From NCBI RefSeq assembly GCF_009901565.1, contig NZ_WXEW01000007.1, positions 62,001-126,000 on the forward strand: a DNA stretch of 64,000 nt, read 5' to 3'. Position 1 is the first letter of the stretch. Each line of letters begins with the position of its first letter. The notes beneath the pieces were generated by a model. It ran no database searches. It was not told the origin of the DNA and saw only the letters and a program-made list of their open reading frames with translations. Made by a program: the position numbers and the translations under genes. Of this stretch, positions 10,424-19,013 are shown piece after piece. Source of the DNA: Herbidospora solisilvae. GTDB lineage: Bacteria > Actinomycetota > Actinomycetes > Streptosporangiales > Streptosporangiaceae.

Positions 10424-11916
10424 CGGGTGAATTAAGCCGCAGGGCTCTCCTCCACGGTCTCGGCGTCGCCGGGGGAGCCGGGGCCATGCTGGCCGCGATG
10501 GGCGCGCTCGGCCTCGTGCCGGCGAGCCAGGCGAACGTCTACACCGCCCCCCAGCCGGGCGACTTCACGCTGACCGGCCGCTCGCCCAAGCGGGTCGTGA
10601 TCCTCGGCGCCGGCATCGCCGGCCTGGCCGTCGCCTACGAACTGCTCAAGGCCGGGTACGACGTCACGATCCTGGAGGCCGCCAAGAAGGTGGGCGGCCG
10701 GAACCTGACAATCCGGGGCGGCGACGAGCTCACCGAGATCGGCGGCGCCACCCAGCGGGCCGCCTTCCGCGACGGCACCTACTTCAACGCCGGCCCGGCC
10801 CGCATCGCGCAGTGGATGATCACCATGGACTACTGCCGCGAGCTCGGCGTGCCCCTGGAGATCTTCGTCAACTCCAACGCCGACGCCTACGTCCACACCT
10901 CGGGGAAGTCGATCCGGCTGCGCACCGCCCGCGCCGACACCCAGGGTCACCTCTCCGAACTGCTGGCCAAGGCGGCGAACCAGGGCGCCCTCGACGCCGA
11001 CCTGACCGCCGCCGACAAGACCAACCTGCTCGACCTGTTACGCGAGTTCGGCCAGCTCGGCGAGCGGCTCACCTACGACGGCGGCGAACGCCGCGCCGAC
11101 ACCGGCCCGGTCCCGTCGGTCGGCGAGGTGCTCGGCTACCGGATCCCCTACGCGCTCACCTGGGACCTCGCCCACGACCAGGCCATGCCCATGTTCCAGC
11201 CGGTCGGCGGCATGGACCGCATCGTCGACGCCCTGGTCGCCAACGTCGGCCGCCACCGCATCAGGACCGGCACTCCCGCCACGAGGATCACCGACACCGG
11301 CCGCGAGGTCGTCGTCGAGCACCGGAACGGCGCGGTCACCGCCGACTACTGCGTCGCCACCCTGCCGCCGCACATCCTGGCCCGCATCCCGAGTTCGCTC
11401 CCGCAGCAGCTCGTCTTCCAGCTCGGCGGGGGCTTCCTCCTGGCCGGCGGCAAACTCGGCCTGGAGTACGGCCGCCGCTGGTGGGAGCTGGACGAGAACA
11501 TCTACGGCGGCATCAGCGAGACCGACCTCGACATCGGCCGCATCTGGTACCCCTCTCACGGCTTCCACGAACGCCGGGGCCTGCTCGTCGGCTACTACAC
11601 CGTGGGCGACCAGGCCGCCGCCTACGACCCCCTCTCACCGGCCGCCCGGCTGGAGCGCGCGCTGCGCGCCGGCGAACAGGTCCACGGGCCCCGTTACCGC
11701 AAGGACCTGCTGTCGGGCGTCTCGGTCTCCTGGGCGAACCGGCCGCACGTCGAGGGCATGATGGTCGCCGGCCTCCAAGGGGTGCAGCAGGCCCACGGGC
11801 GCGTCTACCTGGCGGGCGACTGGCTGACCGGCCTCGTCGCCTGGCAGGCTGGGGCCTTCGAGTCCGCACGCAAGGCAGTGCTCTCGATCCACGAGAGGGC
11901 GCTGAAGGAGAACTGA
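10420..11916 (+). CDS. Tat-exported flavin monoamine / L-amino acid oxidase
   Basis: FAD-dependent amine oxidase, probably oxidising an amino acid or amine outside the membrane to the keto product, NH3 and H2O2. From the GTG at 10420 it has 498 aa. Residues 1-35 are a Tat signal: twin arginine in ELSRRALLHG, then a Gly/Ala hydrophobic stretch. The dinucleotide-binding motif VVILGAGIAGLAVAYE follows near residue 60, with GGRN after it, and the C-terminal flavin motif VYLAGDWLTGLVAWQAGA closes the protein. The start overlaps the D-aminopeptidase stop (GTGA) and the stop overlaps the next start (TGATG). The substrate cannot be read from sequence; pairing with a D-aminopeptidase hints at amino acids. 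Confidence 0.88.
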   Translation: MTGELSRRALLHGLGVAGGAGAMLAAMGALGLVPASQANVYTAPQPGDFTLTGRSPKRVVILGAGIAGLAVAYELLKAGYDVTILEAAKKVGGRNLTIRGGDELTEIGGATQRAAFRDGTYFNAGPARIAQWMITMDYCRELGVPLEIFVNSNADAYVHTSGKSIRLRTARADTQGHLSELLAKAANQGALDADLTAADKTNLLDLLREFGQLGERLTYDGGERRADTGPVPSVGEVLGYRIPYALTWDLAHDQAMPMFQPVGGMDRIVDALVANVGRHRIRTGTPATRITDTGREVVVEHRNGAVTADYCVATLPPHILARIPSSLPQQLVFQLGGGFLLAGGKLGLEYGRRWWELDENIYGGISETDLDIGRIWYPSHGFHERRGLLVGYYTVGDQAAAYDPLSPAARLERALRAGEQVHGPRYRKDLLSGVSVSWANRPHVEGMMVAGLQGVQQAHGRVYLAGDWLTGLVAWQAGAFESARKAVLSIHERALKEN

Positions 11917-12428
11917 TGCTCGACTGGGTCCCCGCCGCCGACCGCCTCGATCTGCTGGCCGAACCGGTGGCGAAGGCCGTGCCCGACCTGAAGGTCGACC
12001 TGCGGGCCACCGCCATCGACCCCGAGCTGGCCGACACCGCCGCCTTCTGCGAGAAGTACGGCGTCGCCCCGGAGGACTCGGCCAACTGCGTCGTCGTGGC
12101 GGCCAAGCGCGGCGGCGAGACCCGCTACGCGGCCGTCATGGTGCTCGCCACCCACCGGGCCGACATCAACGGGATCGTCCGGCGCCACCTCGACGCCCGC
12201 AAAATCTCCTTCGCGCCGATGGACGACGCCGTCTCGCTGACCGGGATGGAATACGGCGGAATCACGCCGATCGGGCTGCCGGAGGGCTGGCCGGTGCTCG
12301 TTGACGAAAACGTGACCCGCCGCGACTTCGTCGTCATCGGCAGCGGGCTTCGCCGGTCCAAGCTGGCGCTTTCCGGTAGTGATCTCGTCACCGCCACCCG
12401 GGGTGAGGTGCTGTTGCTCACTTTGTGA
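11916..12428 (+). CDS. YbaK/EbsC-family aminoacyl-tRNA deacylase-like protein
   Basis: A 170-aa single-domain protein of the YbaK/ProXp editing family, whose members hydrolyse mischarged aminoacyl-tRNAs. The family core is recognisable: the CVVVAAKRGG strand, ARKISFAPMDDAVSLTGM with its invariant Lys, then the glycine-rich GGITPIGLP and VLVDENV. It lacks any synthetase domain, so it is the free-standing type. The ATG overlaps the amine oxidase stop (TGATG), making it the last gene of the four-gene operon starting at 9381. Which mischarged tRNA it edits is not evident. Association with D-amino-acid chemistry would be unusual for this family. Confidence 0.85.
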   Translation: MLDWVPAADRLDLLAEPVAKAVPDLKVDLRATAIDPELADTAAFCEKYGVAPEDSANCVVVAAKRGGETRYAAVMVLATHRADINGIVRRHLDARKISFAPMDDAVSLTGMEYGGITPIGLPEGWPVLVDENVTRRDFVVIGSGLRRSKLALSGSDLVTATRGEVLLLTL

Positions 12429-12455
12429 CCGTAGGGTGGGAAACCGTTGGACCAA

Positions 12456-12525
12456 TCCTGCCGTTGTACCGGGCAGGAATGTGGCCTGATGGTTCACTCA
12501 TGGGCGGTGTTTTAGTCGGTATGGT
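12456..12525 (+). promoter_or_regulatory. Hairpin and promoter before the kinase cluster
   Basis: A 7-bp inverted repeat (TCCTGCC 12456-12462, GGCAGGA 12472-12478) may end the preceding operon. TATGGT at 12520-12525 stands 9 nt before the ATG of the first kinase gene and is a plausible -10 element. Confidence 0.45.
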
Positions 12526-12534
12526 GCTTAAGGC

Positions 12535-14820
12535 ATGAATCAGGACGACCGACTTGGCCCCTACCGGCTGCTCCGGCGGCTCGGTGAAGGCGGCATGGGC
12601 GTGGTCCACCTGGCCCTCGATCCTCACGGCAGGCAGGTGGCCGTCAAGGTGCTGCGCCCGGAGGTCGCGGGCGACGACACCGCGCGCCGGCGGCTCTCCC
12701 GCGAGGTCGAGACGATGCGGCGGGTCCGCAACCCCTACATCGCCGAGGTCGTCGACGCCGACGTGACGGGCCAGCGGCCCTACATCGTCACGCGTTACGT
12801 CCCCGGCAAACCCCTCGACGACCTGATCAAGACCGACGGCCCGATGTCGGTCGAAGGGCTGCTCAAGGTCGCCTACGGCGTGGCCGACGCGTTGTCGGCC
12901 GTCCACGCGGCCGGGGTCATCCACCGCGACCTGAAGCCCGGCAACGTGCTCATGCTCGACGGCGACCCGGTGCTGATCGACTTCGGCATCGCGCAGGCGG
13001 TCGACGCGACCCGGCTGACCCAGACCGGCATGTTCATCGGCACCCCCGGCTACCTCGCCCCCGAGATCATCGAGGGTCACGAGGCCGGTCCCGAGGTCGA
13101 CGTGCACGCCTGGGCCGGCACCCTGCTCTACGCCGCGACCGGCCTGCCGCCGTTCGGCAAGGGCACGCTGGAGATGATCTTCTTCAACATCACGTCGGGC
13201 AAGGCCAACGTCGACGCCGCCCCGCCGGTGATCCAGTCGGTGCTGCGCGCGGCGTTCCAGCGCGACCCCTCGCGCCGCCCCCGTGCGGTCGAGCTGCGCG
13301 AGCAGGTGGCCCGGCTGATGCCGCAGGCGCGGCGTCCACGGGTGCCCGACGAGATCACGACGGTCCCCAACATCGACGACCAGACCGGCCAGCCGATCGC
13401 CGTCTTCGGCGTCGACGGCCCGCCGCCCACGCCGCGGCCTCCGTCGACCGACCAGGTCAACCAGCCGGTGGCCGGCCCGAAGGCCAACCCGCTGATCACC
13501 CCGGTCGTGCGCCGCCAGCCGACCCAGGAGGAGTACGTCTCCCTCCTGAACGACACCCCTTACGCGGGCCACCCGCCGAGCGACGTCCGCCCGAACCCGG
13601 GTTATCCGGGACAGACGGGTCCCGGCACCGGCCCGCGCCCGGGACCGGCTCATCCGGGCACCGGCTCATCCGGCTATCCGGGGCAGACCGGGCAGAGCGC
13701 GGCCCAGCAGCACGGAAGCGGCCCTTCCGGCCTCGCGGGCCGGCCGAACCCCGGGCCGAGCACCGGCCCTGCCGAGCCGACCGCGCCGCGCCCGGCCGTC
13801 AACCCGTCCGGTCCCGGGCATGTTCCCGGCCAGGGCGGCGGCGACCCGTTCCCCACGGTCCGGGTCACCGGCGACGACCTGCGCCGGGCCGGGCTCTCCG
13901 GCGAGGGCGACATCCCCACGCGCATGCCAGGCCGGCAGACCGGCTGGAACGAGGGCGACATGCCGACCCGCCGGGCCGGTCAGGGCGGCTGGGAGCAGCC
14001 GCGCGACGGCGACCTGCCCACACGCCGGGTCCGGCCCGAGGAGCTGCGCCAGTCGCAGAACCCGCAGCAGGCGTTCTTCGAGCAGCCCGCCGAGCTCTAC
14101 GAGCGGACCCCGCAGGTCCACCAGCCGAAGCCGGCGCCGTTCCTGGAGACGCTGCGCGTCCCGCCGCCCCCGCCGCTGCACAACCCGGGCGCGCGTCCGG
14201 GCGCCATGTTGCAGCGGTCCCGGGCCTACGGCGTGGCGAGCGTGCTCATGCAGGTGGCGCTGCTCGGCGGCGCGGCGATCGCGCCGACGCTGGCCGCGCT
14301 GCTGATCATCCCGAGCGTCATCCTGTTCCGCGCCGCCGACATCGCCCAGCCGCAGCTCAACGGCCAGCGGCAGGTCAGCGCGGCGGCGGGCGACGTGTTC
14401 CGGGTCCTCAACGAGCCCGCCGCGCTGGCCCGATCGGCCGGGGCGACGCTGGGCCTCATCTTCTACGGCCTCATCCTCGGCATCCCCGTCACGCTGCTGC
14501 TGACGGTGCTCACGAAAATGGACATCCCCGCCACTCTCGGCTGGGGCGTCGCGGTCGCCCTCTGGACGATCTGCGCCGGCCCCGCCGTCGAGGCCCCCAC
14601 CCGCCAGGTACGCCGTACGCTGGCATCGCTGTTCCCCACCAGGGGCATGGCGATCGGGGTCGCGGCCATCGTGGGGGTGGTGGCGGTGGTCCTCGCAGGA
14701 GTCGCGCTGTTGTCGCTCAGTTCCGACATCCACACGGCAGGTTTGATCTGGGGTTTCGACCTGCCGGAGCTGACACAACGGCTGGAACAACTGCGGGAAT
14801 CAGGACTAGGGGGGTCATAG
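12535..14820 (+). CDS. Membrane Ser/Thr protein kinase, PknB type (kinase 1 of 3)
   Basis: A 761-aa eukaryotic-type kinase. The kinase domain (residues ~8-270) has the glycine loop LGEGGMGVV, Lys38 in VAVKVL, the catalytic HRD with Asp132 and the DFG with Asp149, so it should be active. A long Pro/Gly-rich linker (~290-545) follows; within it GDIPTR, GDMPTR and GDLPTR recur, each with a threonine that could be a phospho-acceptor. The C-terminal ~200 residues hold about five hydrophobic segments, so the kinase is anchored by a multi-span domain rather than the single helix plus PASTA repeats of PknB. The next kinase gene begins on the base after its stop. No ligand-binding ectodomain is recognised. 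Confidence 0.93.
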   Translation: MNQDDRLGPYRLLRRLGEGGMGVVHLALDPHGRQVAVKVLRPEVAGDDTARRRLSREVETMRRVRNPYIAEVVDADVTGQRPYIVTRYVPGKPLDDLIKTDGPMSVEGLLKVAYGVADALSAVHAAGVIHRDLKPGNVLMLDGDPVLIDFGIAQAVDATRLTQTGMFIGTPGYLAPEIIEGHEAGPEVDVHAWAGTLLYAATGLPPFGKGTLEMIFFNITSGKANVDAAPPVIQSVLRAAFQRDPSRRPRAVELREQVARLMPQARRPRVPDEITTVPNIDDQTGQPIAVFGVDGPPPTPRPPSTDQVNQPVAGPKANPLITPVVRRQPTQEEYVSLLNDTPYAGHPPSDVRPNPGYPGQTGPGTGPRPGPAHPGTGSSGYPGQTGQSAAQQHGSGPSGLAGRPNPGPSTGPAEPTAPRPAVNPSGPGHVPGQGGGDPFPTVRVTGDDLRRAGLSGEGDIPTRMPGRQTGWNEGDMPTRRAGQGGWEQPRDGDLPTRRVRPEELRQSQNPQQAFFEQPAELYERTPQVHQPKPAPFLETLRVPPPPPLHNPGARPGAMLQRSRAYGVASVLMQVALLGGAAIAPTLAALLIIPSVILFRAADIAQPQLNGQRQVSAAAGDVFRVLNEPAALARSAGATLGLIFYGLILGIPVTLLLTVLTKMDIPATLGWGVAVALWTICAGPAVEAPTRQVRRTLASLFPTRGMAIGVAAIVGVVAVVLAGVALLSLSSDIHTAGLIWGFDLPELTQRLEQLRESGLGGS

Positions 14821-16785
14821 GTGGCCGCAACGGAAGCACCGGAGCGGATCGGTCCATACCGATTGCTCCGGCGACTTGGTGAAGGCGGGATGGGCGTCGT
14901 CCATCTGGGGCTCGACTCCGACGACCGCCAAGTCGCCGTCAAGGTCCTCCACCCACACGTCGCATCCGATCTGAAGGCACGCGACCGTCTCACCCGTGAG
15001 GTCGAGACGATGCGCCGGGTGCGCAGCGGCCGCGTCGCCGCCGTGCTCGACGCCGACCTGACCGGCGCCACGCCCTACATCGTCACCCGCTTCGCGCCGG
15101 GGCGCACGCTGGAGCAGCGGGTGCTCGAAGACGGCCCGCTCAAGGGCGACGAACTGACCAAGCTGGCCCGGGGGTTGTGCGAGGCGCTGGTGGCCATCCA
15201 CCAGGCCGACGTCATCCACCGCGACCTGAAGCCGGCCAACGTCATGCTCGTCGACGACGGGTCCGGGACGTTCGAGCCGCTGGTCATCGACTTCGGCATC
15301 GCCCACCTGGTCAACGCCACCCGGCTGACCCAGACGGGCATGTTCGTCGGCACCCCCGGCTACCTCGCCCCGGAGATCATCCGCGACAGCGAGATCACCC
15401 AGGCGGCCGACGTCCACGCGCTGGCCGCGACCGTGTTCTTCGCCGCGACCGGCAAGCCGCCGTTCGGCCAGGGCACCTTCGAGGCGGTCTGTTACAACAT
15501 CCTGGAGGGCAAGGCCCAGGTCGACGCCGCGCCCGCGTTCCTGCGCGGCTGGTTGCGGCTGGCCCTGGCGACCGACGCCGGCGCCCGTCCCACGGCCGGG
15601 TCGCTGCTGAAGCTCTCGCGCGCCCTCGACCCGACGGTGACGGTGTTCAAGGAGGGCGGCACCGCCGTCCAGAGGAACCAGCGGCCCGACGGCACCCGCG
15701 TGCTCTCCGACGGGACCCGCGTGCTGGCCGACGGCACCAGGGTCCTCAACGACGGGACCCGCGTGCTCACCGACGGCACCCGCGTCCTCAACGACGGCAC
15801 CCGCGTGCTCGACGACGCCGTGCCCTCGGCCCGGCGCGACGAGACATTCTCCGACCTGCTGCCGCCGGTCAACTACGTCGCGCCCGAGCGGGAGCCCCGG
15901 CCGCAGAAGGACTCGCGGCAGCGGCGACCGGGCAACGGCCAGCCGCCGCCCTACGTCCCGGCCAGCGTGCCGCCCTACCAGCCGCCGCCGCAGTTCGCGC
16001 CGCCGCCCTACCCCGACCAGCGGGTGGCCGGCTTCCCGGCGCCGCAGCAGCAGCGCCCGGCGCCCGCGCCGCCGCCGCCCTATAGCCCGCCGCAGGCGCA
16101 GCCGCAGCAGGACCGGCCGCGATACAAGACCAGCCACCCGGTGATGGCGGCGCTGATGCTGGCGACGCTGGTCGGCGCGGCCTGCCTGCTGCCGGTGATG
16201 GTGAGCCTGTTCGCGATCGTGCTGGTGTTGTGCCTGCGGGTCGGCAACTCGCTGATCGGCGACCTGAGCGAGCGCCGCTCGATCCGGGGTACCAGCAACT
16301 CCGACCCGATGCGGGCCGTGCTCGGCACCCCCTGGGCGCTGGTCAAGGCGGTGCTGGCGACCGCGATCCACGTCCCGCTGGGCATCCTGTTCGGCATCTG
16401 CGTGTGGGGCGCCTGCCGCTACCTGGGCGGGCTGACGACCGACGGCGCGGCGGCCTACGCGGCGGCGGCGTTCGTCGGCGGGTTGTTCCTGCTGCCGGGC
16501 GGGCGCAAGCCGCGCCAGGCGGTGCAGCGGGCGCTGGCGGGCGTCATCCGCAGCCCCGGCGCCGGCATGGTGGTCACCCTGGTCTTCGGCACGCTGGCGT
16601 TCTTCATCGTGATGACCGCGTTGTCGGCCGAAGCCGTCTGGACGCCCTGGCGGCCCCCGTCGGCCGTGATCGACGACCTCGTGGCCAGTCTCGGCAAGGG
16701 ACAGGACACCGCGGTCAACCTGATCACCGGCCTGTTCGAAGACCTGATGAGCCAGATCGGACTGGGTTTCCTCGTCGGGAAGTGA
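14821..16785 (+). CDS. Membrane Ser/Thr protein kinase with DGTRVLx repeats (kinase 2 of 3)
   Basis: A 654-aa paralogue of the preceding kinase, starting with a GTG directly abutting its stop. The kinase domain (~8-275) is intact: LGEGGMGVV, VAVKVL, HRDLKP with Asp135, DFG. Residues 290-331 are six consecutive seven-residue units DGTRVL(S/A/N/T/D), encoded by 15688-15813. A Pro/Gln-rich linker (~355-430) leads to about five membrane segments with a short GRKPRQ loop. The repeat threonines, followed at +3 by leucine, resemble docking sites for FHA domains once phosphorylated; that is inference. The substrate is unknown. Confidence 0.92.
   Translation: MAATEAPERIGPYRLLRRLGEGGMGVVHLGLDSDDRQVAVKVLHPHVASDLKARDRLTREVETMRRVRSGRVAAVLDADLTGATPYIVTRFAPGRTLEQRVLEDGPLKGDELTKLARGLCEALVAIHQADVIHRDLKPANVMLVDDGSGTFEPLVIDFGIAHLVNATRLTQTGMFVGTPGYLAPEIIRDSEITQAADVHALAATVFFAATGKPPFGQGTFEAVCYNILEGKAQVDAAPAFLRGWLRLALATDAGARPTAGSLLKLSRALDPTVTVFKEGGTAVQRNQRPDGTRVLSDGTRVLADGTRVLNDGTRVLTDGTRVLNDGTRVLDDAVPSARRDETFSDLLPPVNYVAPEREPRPQKDSRQRRPGNGQPPPYVPASVPPYQPPPQFAPPPYPDQRVAGFPAPQQQRPAPAPPPPYSPPQAQPQQDRPRYKTSHPVMAALMLATLVGAACLLPVMVSLFAIVLVLCLRVGNSLIGDLSERRSIRGTSNSDPMRAVLGTPWALVKAVLATAIHVPLGILFGICVWGACRYLGGLTTDGAAAYAAAAFVGGLFLLPGGRKPRQAVQRALAGVIRSPGAGMVVTLVFGTLAFFIVMTALSAEAVWTPWRPPSAVIDDLVASLGKGQDTAVNLITGLFEDLMSQIGLGFLVGK
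15688..15813 (+). repeat. Six in-frame 21-bp repeats encoding DGTRVLx
   Basis: Six tandem 21-bp units lie inside the second kinase gene. They encode DGTRVL followed by S, A, N, T, N, D in turn. Synonymous codons differ between units (ggcacc, gggacc, cgcgtg, agggtc), so the peptide is conserved better than the DNA, which suggests selection on the protein. Confidence 0.95.
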
Positions 16786-16838
16786 GCCAGAGCCCGCGAC
16801 GGGGCACGATGACTCGTGAATCCTGAAGGGAGCAGCCG

Positions 16839-18065
16839 GTGGAGTCGAGCGTCTCTAACGCCGGTCCCTATCGGCTGCTCTCCCCTCTAGGCAAGGGCGG
16901 GTTCGGCGAGGTCCATCTGGCGCTCGACGCCGAAGGGCGCACCGTCGCGGTGAAGGTGCTCCACCCCCACATAGCGGCCGACGGCTCGGCCCTCACCCGC
17001 CTGTCGCGTGAGGTCGAGACGATGCTCCGGGTCCGCGGGCCGCACATCGCCGAGGTGCTCGACGTGTCGCTCGACGGCGACCGGCCCTACATCGTCACCC
17101 GCTACGTGCCCGGCCGGGCCCTGTCGACGATCGTCGCCGAGGGCCCCGTCACCGACGACGCCGATCTGCTGCGGCTGGCGCGGGGCCTGGCCGAGGCGCT
17201 GGCGGCCATCCACGACGCGGGGGTCGTCCACCGCGACCTGAAGCCGGCCAACGTGATGCTGGCCGACGGCGAGCCCTACCTCATCGACTTCGGCATCGCC
17301 TCCGCGCTCGACCTGGTCTCGGTGACCGACACCGGCGCGGTCGTCGGCACCCCCGGCTACCTGGCCCCCGAGGTGCTCGAAGGCCGCGAGGCCGGGCCGC
17401 CCGCCGACGTGTTCGCGTTCGCCACGACGCTCGCCTACGCCGCCACCGGCCGCCCGATCTACGGCCAGGGGCCCGCCCCGGCGGTCGCCTACCGGATCGT
17501 CCACCACGAGCCCGACCTGACCGGGGTGCCGTCATGGCTGGTCCCGATCCTGCGCGACGCCCTCGCCACCGACCCGGCGGCCCGTCCGACCGCCGCCCAG
17601 CTGCTGGCCCGCCTGGGCGCCCAGCGTCCGGTCACCGCTCCGGTCACCCCGGCGACGGCGAGCGCCCACCGCGAGGAGGAGACCGTCGAGCTGAAGGCGG
17701 CGGCCGCGCCGCCGCCCGACACGCGCTCGCCGGCCGAGATCGCCTTCGCCCGCCGCCGCGACGTGGTGCGGCGCCGCTGGGTGGTCGGCACCTGCGCGGT
17801 CGTCGGCCTGCTCGCCGCGACCGGCCGCGAGCACCTGCCCGAGGCCTCCCTCCTCCTTCTCGTCGTGTACGGTCTGGCGCTGCTCATCGACGCCATGTTC
17901 GGCCTGGCCGCCAAGGAGAAGGGGCGTGTCGTCCTCGACCTGTCGGCCATCGCGGGGTCTGTCGTGCTGTGGTGGGCGCTGAGCACCTTCTTCAGCACGT
18001 TCATCCTGCTGCTGGCCGTCGGTGCGGTGCTCTTCGCGCTGGGCGTGCTCGTCCTCGCGAGCTGA
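16839..18065 (+). CDS. Membrane Ser/Thr protein kinase (kinase 3 of 3)
   Basis: A 408-aa kinase, the shortest of the three. The domain (~8-265) is complete: LGKGGFGEV, VAVKVL, HRDLKP with Asp133 and DFG, then GTPGYLAPE. A short Ala/Pro linker with TAPVTPATAS leads to three or four hydrophobic segments at the C-terminus. The start is a GTG at 16839 with GAAGGGAG 6 nt upstream, 53 nt after the second kinase. The shared order kinase-linker-multispan and close sequence mean the three genes arose by tandem duplication. The substrates and signals are unknown; the adjacent etfBA genes are separated by their own control region. Confidence 0.92.
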   Translation: MESSVSNAGPYRLLSPLGKGGFGEVHLALDAEGRTVAVKVLHPHIAADGSALTRLSREVETMLRVRGPHIAEVLDVSLDGDRPYIVTRYVPGRALSTIVAEGPVTDDADLLRLARGLAEALAAIHDAGVVHRDLKPANVMLADGEPYLIDFGIASALDLVSVTDTGAVVGTPGYLAPEVLEGREAGPPADVFAFATTLAYAATGRPIYGQGPAPAVAYRIVHHEPDLTGVPSWLVPILRDALATDPAARPTAAQLLARLGAQRPVTAPVTPATASAHREEETVELKAAAAPPPDTRSPAEIAFARRRDVVRRRWVVGTCAVVGLLAATGREHLPEASLLLLVVYGLALLIDAMFGLAAKEKGRVVLDLSAIAGSVVLWWALSTFFSTFILLLAVGAVLFALGVLVLAS

Positions 18066-18141
18066 CCACCCCCGCCGCGCCTTCCAGAACATAGTTCGGT
18101 AGGGTGGAGGCAAGTGCACCATACGCGGGGTTTGTGAGTAA

Positions 18142-18157
18142 GCTACCCGTGGGTAAC
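18142..18157. promoter_or_regulatory. Palindrome upstream of etfB, candidate operator
   Basis: TACCC-GT-GGGTA (18144-18155) is a perfect inverted repeat centred about 68 nt before the etfB ATG, flanked by a further G/C pair. Its position in a 152-nt control region fits a repressor site for a TetR- or GntR-type regulator, but I cannot name one. Confidence 0.45.
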
Positions 18158-18217
18158 AAATAGCCAGTCGTCCGCTGCGGCGTCAGCCGTCTGAGTACGG
18201 GAGGTCGGCCACCGGCC

Positions 18218-19000
18218 ATGAACATCGTCGTCTGCGTGAAGCAGGTTCCCGACACCGCGACCGAGCGCAAGCTGCGGTCCGATGACAACACGATCGACCG
18301 CAGCGCCAACGGGGTCATCAACGAGCTCTGCGAATACGCGGTCGAAGACGCTCTCAAGCTGAAAGAGGCCCACGGCGGCGAGGTGACGGTCCTCACCATG
18401 GGGCCCGACCAGGCCACCGACGCCATCCGCAAGGCCCTCGCGATGGGCGCCGACAAGGCCGTCCACCTGTCCGACGAGGCGCTGCACGGCTCCGACGCCC
18501 TCTCGACCTCCTACGCGCTGTCCCAGGCGCTCAAGAAGATCGGATTCGACGTCGTCATCCTCGGCTCCGAGTCGACCGACGCCCGCACCGGCATGCTCGC
18601 CGCGATGCTCGCCGAGCGCCTGGGCGTGCCGCAGCTGACGCTCGCCAGCAAGATCGAGGTCTCCGGCTCGGAGATCAGCATCCACCGGCAGACCGACTAC
18701 GGCTACGACAAGGTCGAGGCCACGCTGCCCGCCGTCGTGTCGGTCGTCGAGAAGCCCGACCCCTTCAAGCCGCGCTACCCCTCCTTCAAGGGCATCATGG
18801 CGGCCAAGAAGAAGCCCATCGAGAAGATCGGCATCTCCGACGCCGAGATCGACCCCGCCCAGATCGGCCTGTCCGCAGCTTGGAGCGTGGTCGCCGACTT
18901 CACCCCCGCGCCCCCGCGCGGCAAGGGCGTCGTGGTCAACGACGAGGGCGACGGCGGCACCAAGGCGGCCGAGTTCCTCGTCTCGAAGAAGTTCATCTAA
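18218..19000 (+). CDS. etfB: Electron transfer flavoprotein beta subunit
   Basis: Small subunit of the soluble flavoprotein that carries electrons from acyl-CoA and related dehydrogenases to the respiratory chain. The protein has 260 aa and begins with the family signature MNIVVCVKQVPDT; the ETF domain includes ALAMGADKAVHLSD and LGSESTDARTGMLAAMLAE, the region that binds AMP and contacts dehydrogenases. It is 13 nt upstream of etfA and plainly co-transcribed. It corresponds to fixA (Rv3029c) in M. tuberculosis. No nitrogen-fixation genes are nearby, so the housekeeping role applies. Confidence 0.97.
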   Translation: MNIVVCVKQVPDTATERKLRSDDNTIDRSANGVINELCEYAVEDALKLKEAHGGEVTVLTMGPDQATDAIRKALAMGADKAVHLSDEALHGSDALSTSYALSQALKKIGFDVVILGSESTDARTGMLAAMLAERLGVPQLTLASKIEVSGSEISIHRQTDYGYDKVEATLPAVVSVVEKPDPFKPRYPSFKGIMAAKKKPIEKIGISDAEIDPAQIGLSAAWSVVADFTPAPPRGKGVVVNDEGDGGTKAAEFLVSKKFI

Positions 19001-19013
19001 GGGAGGGTTGGCA

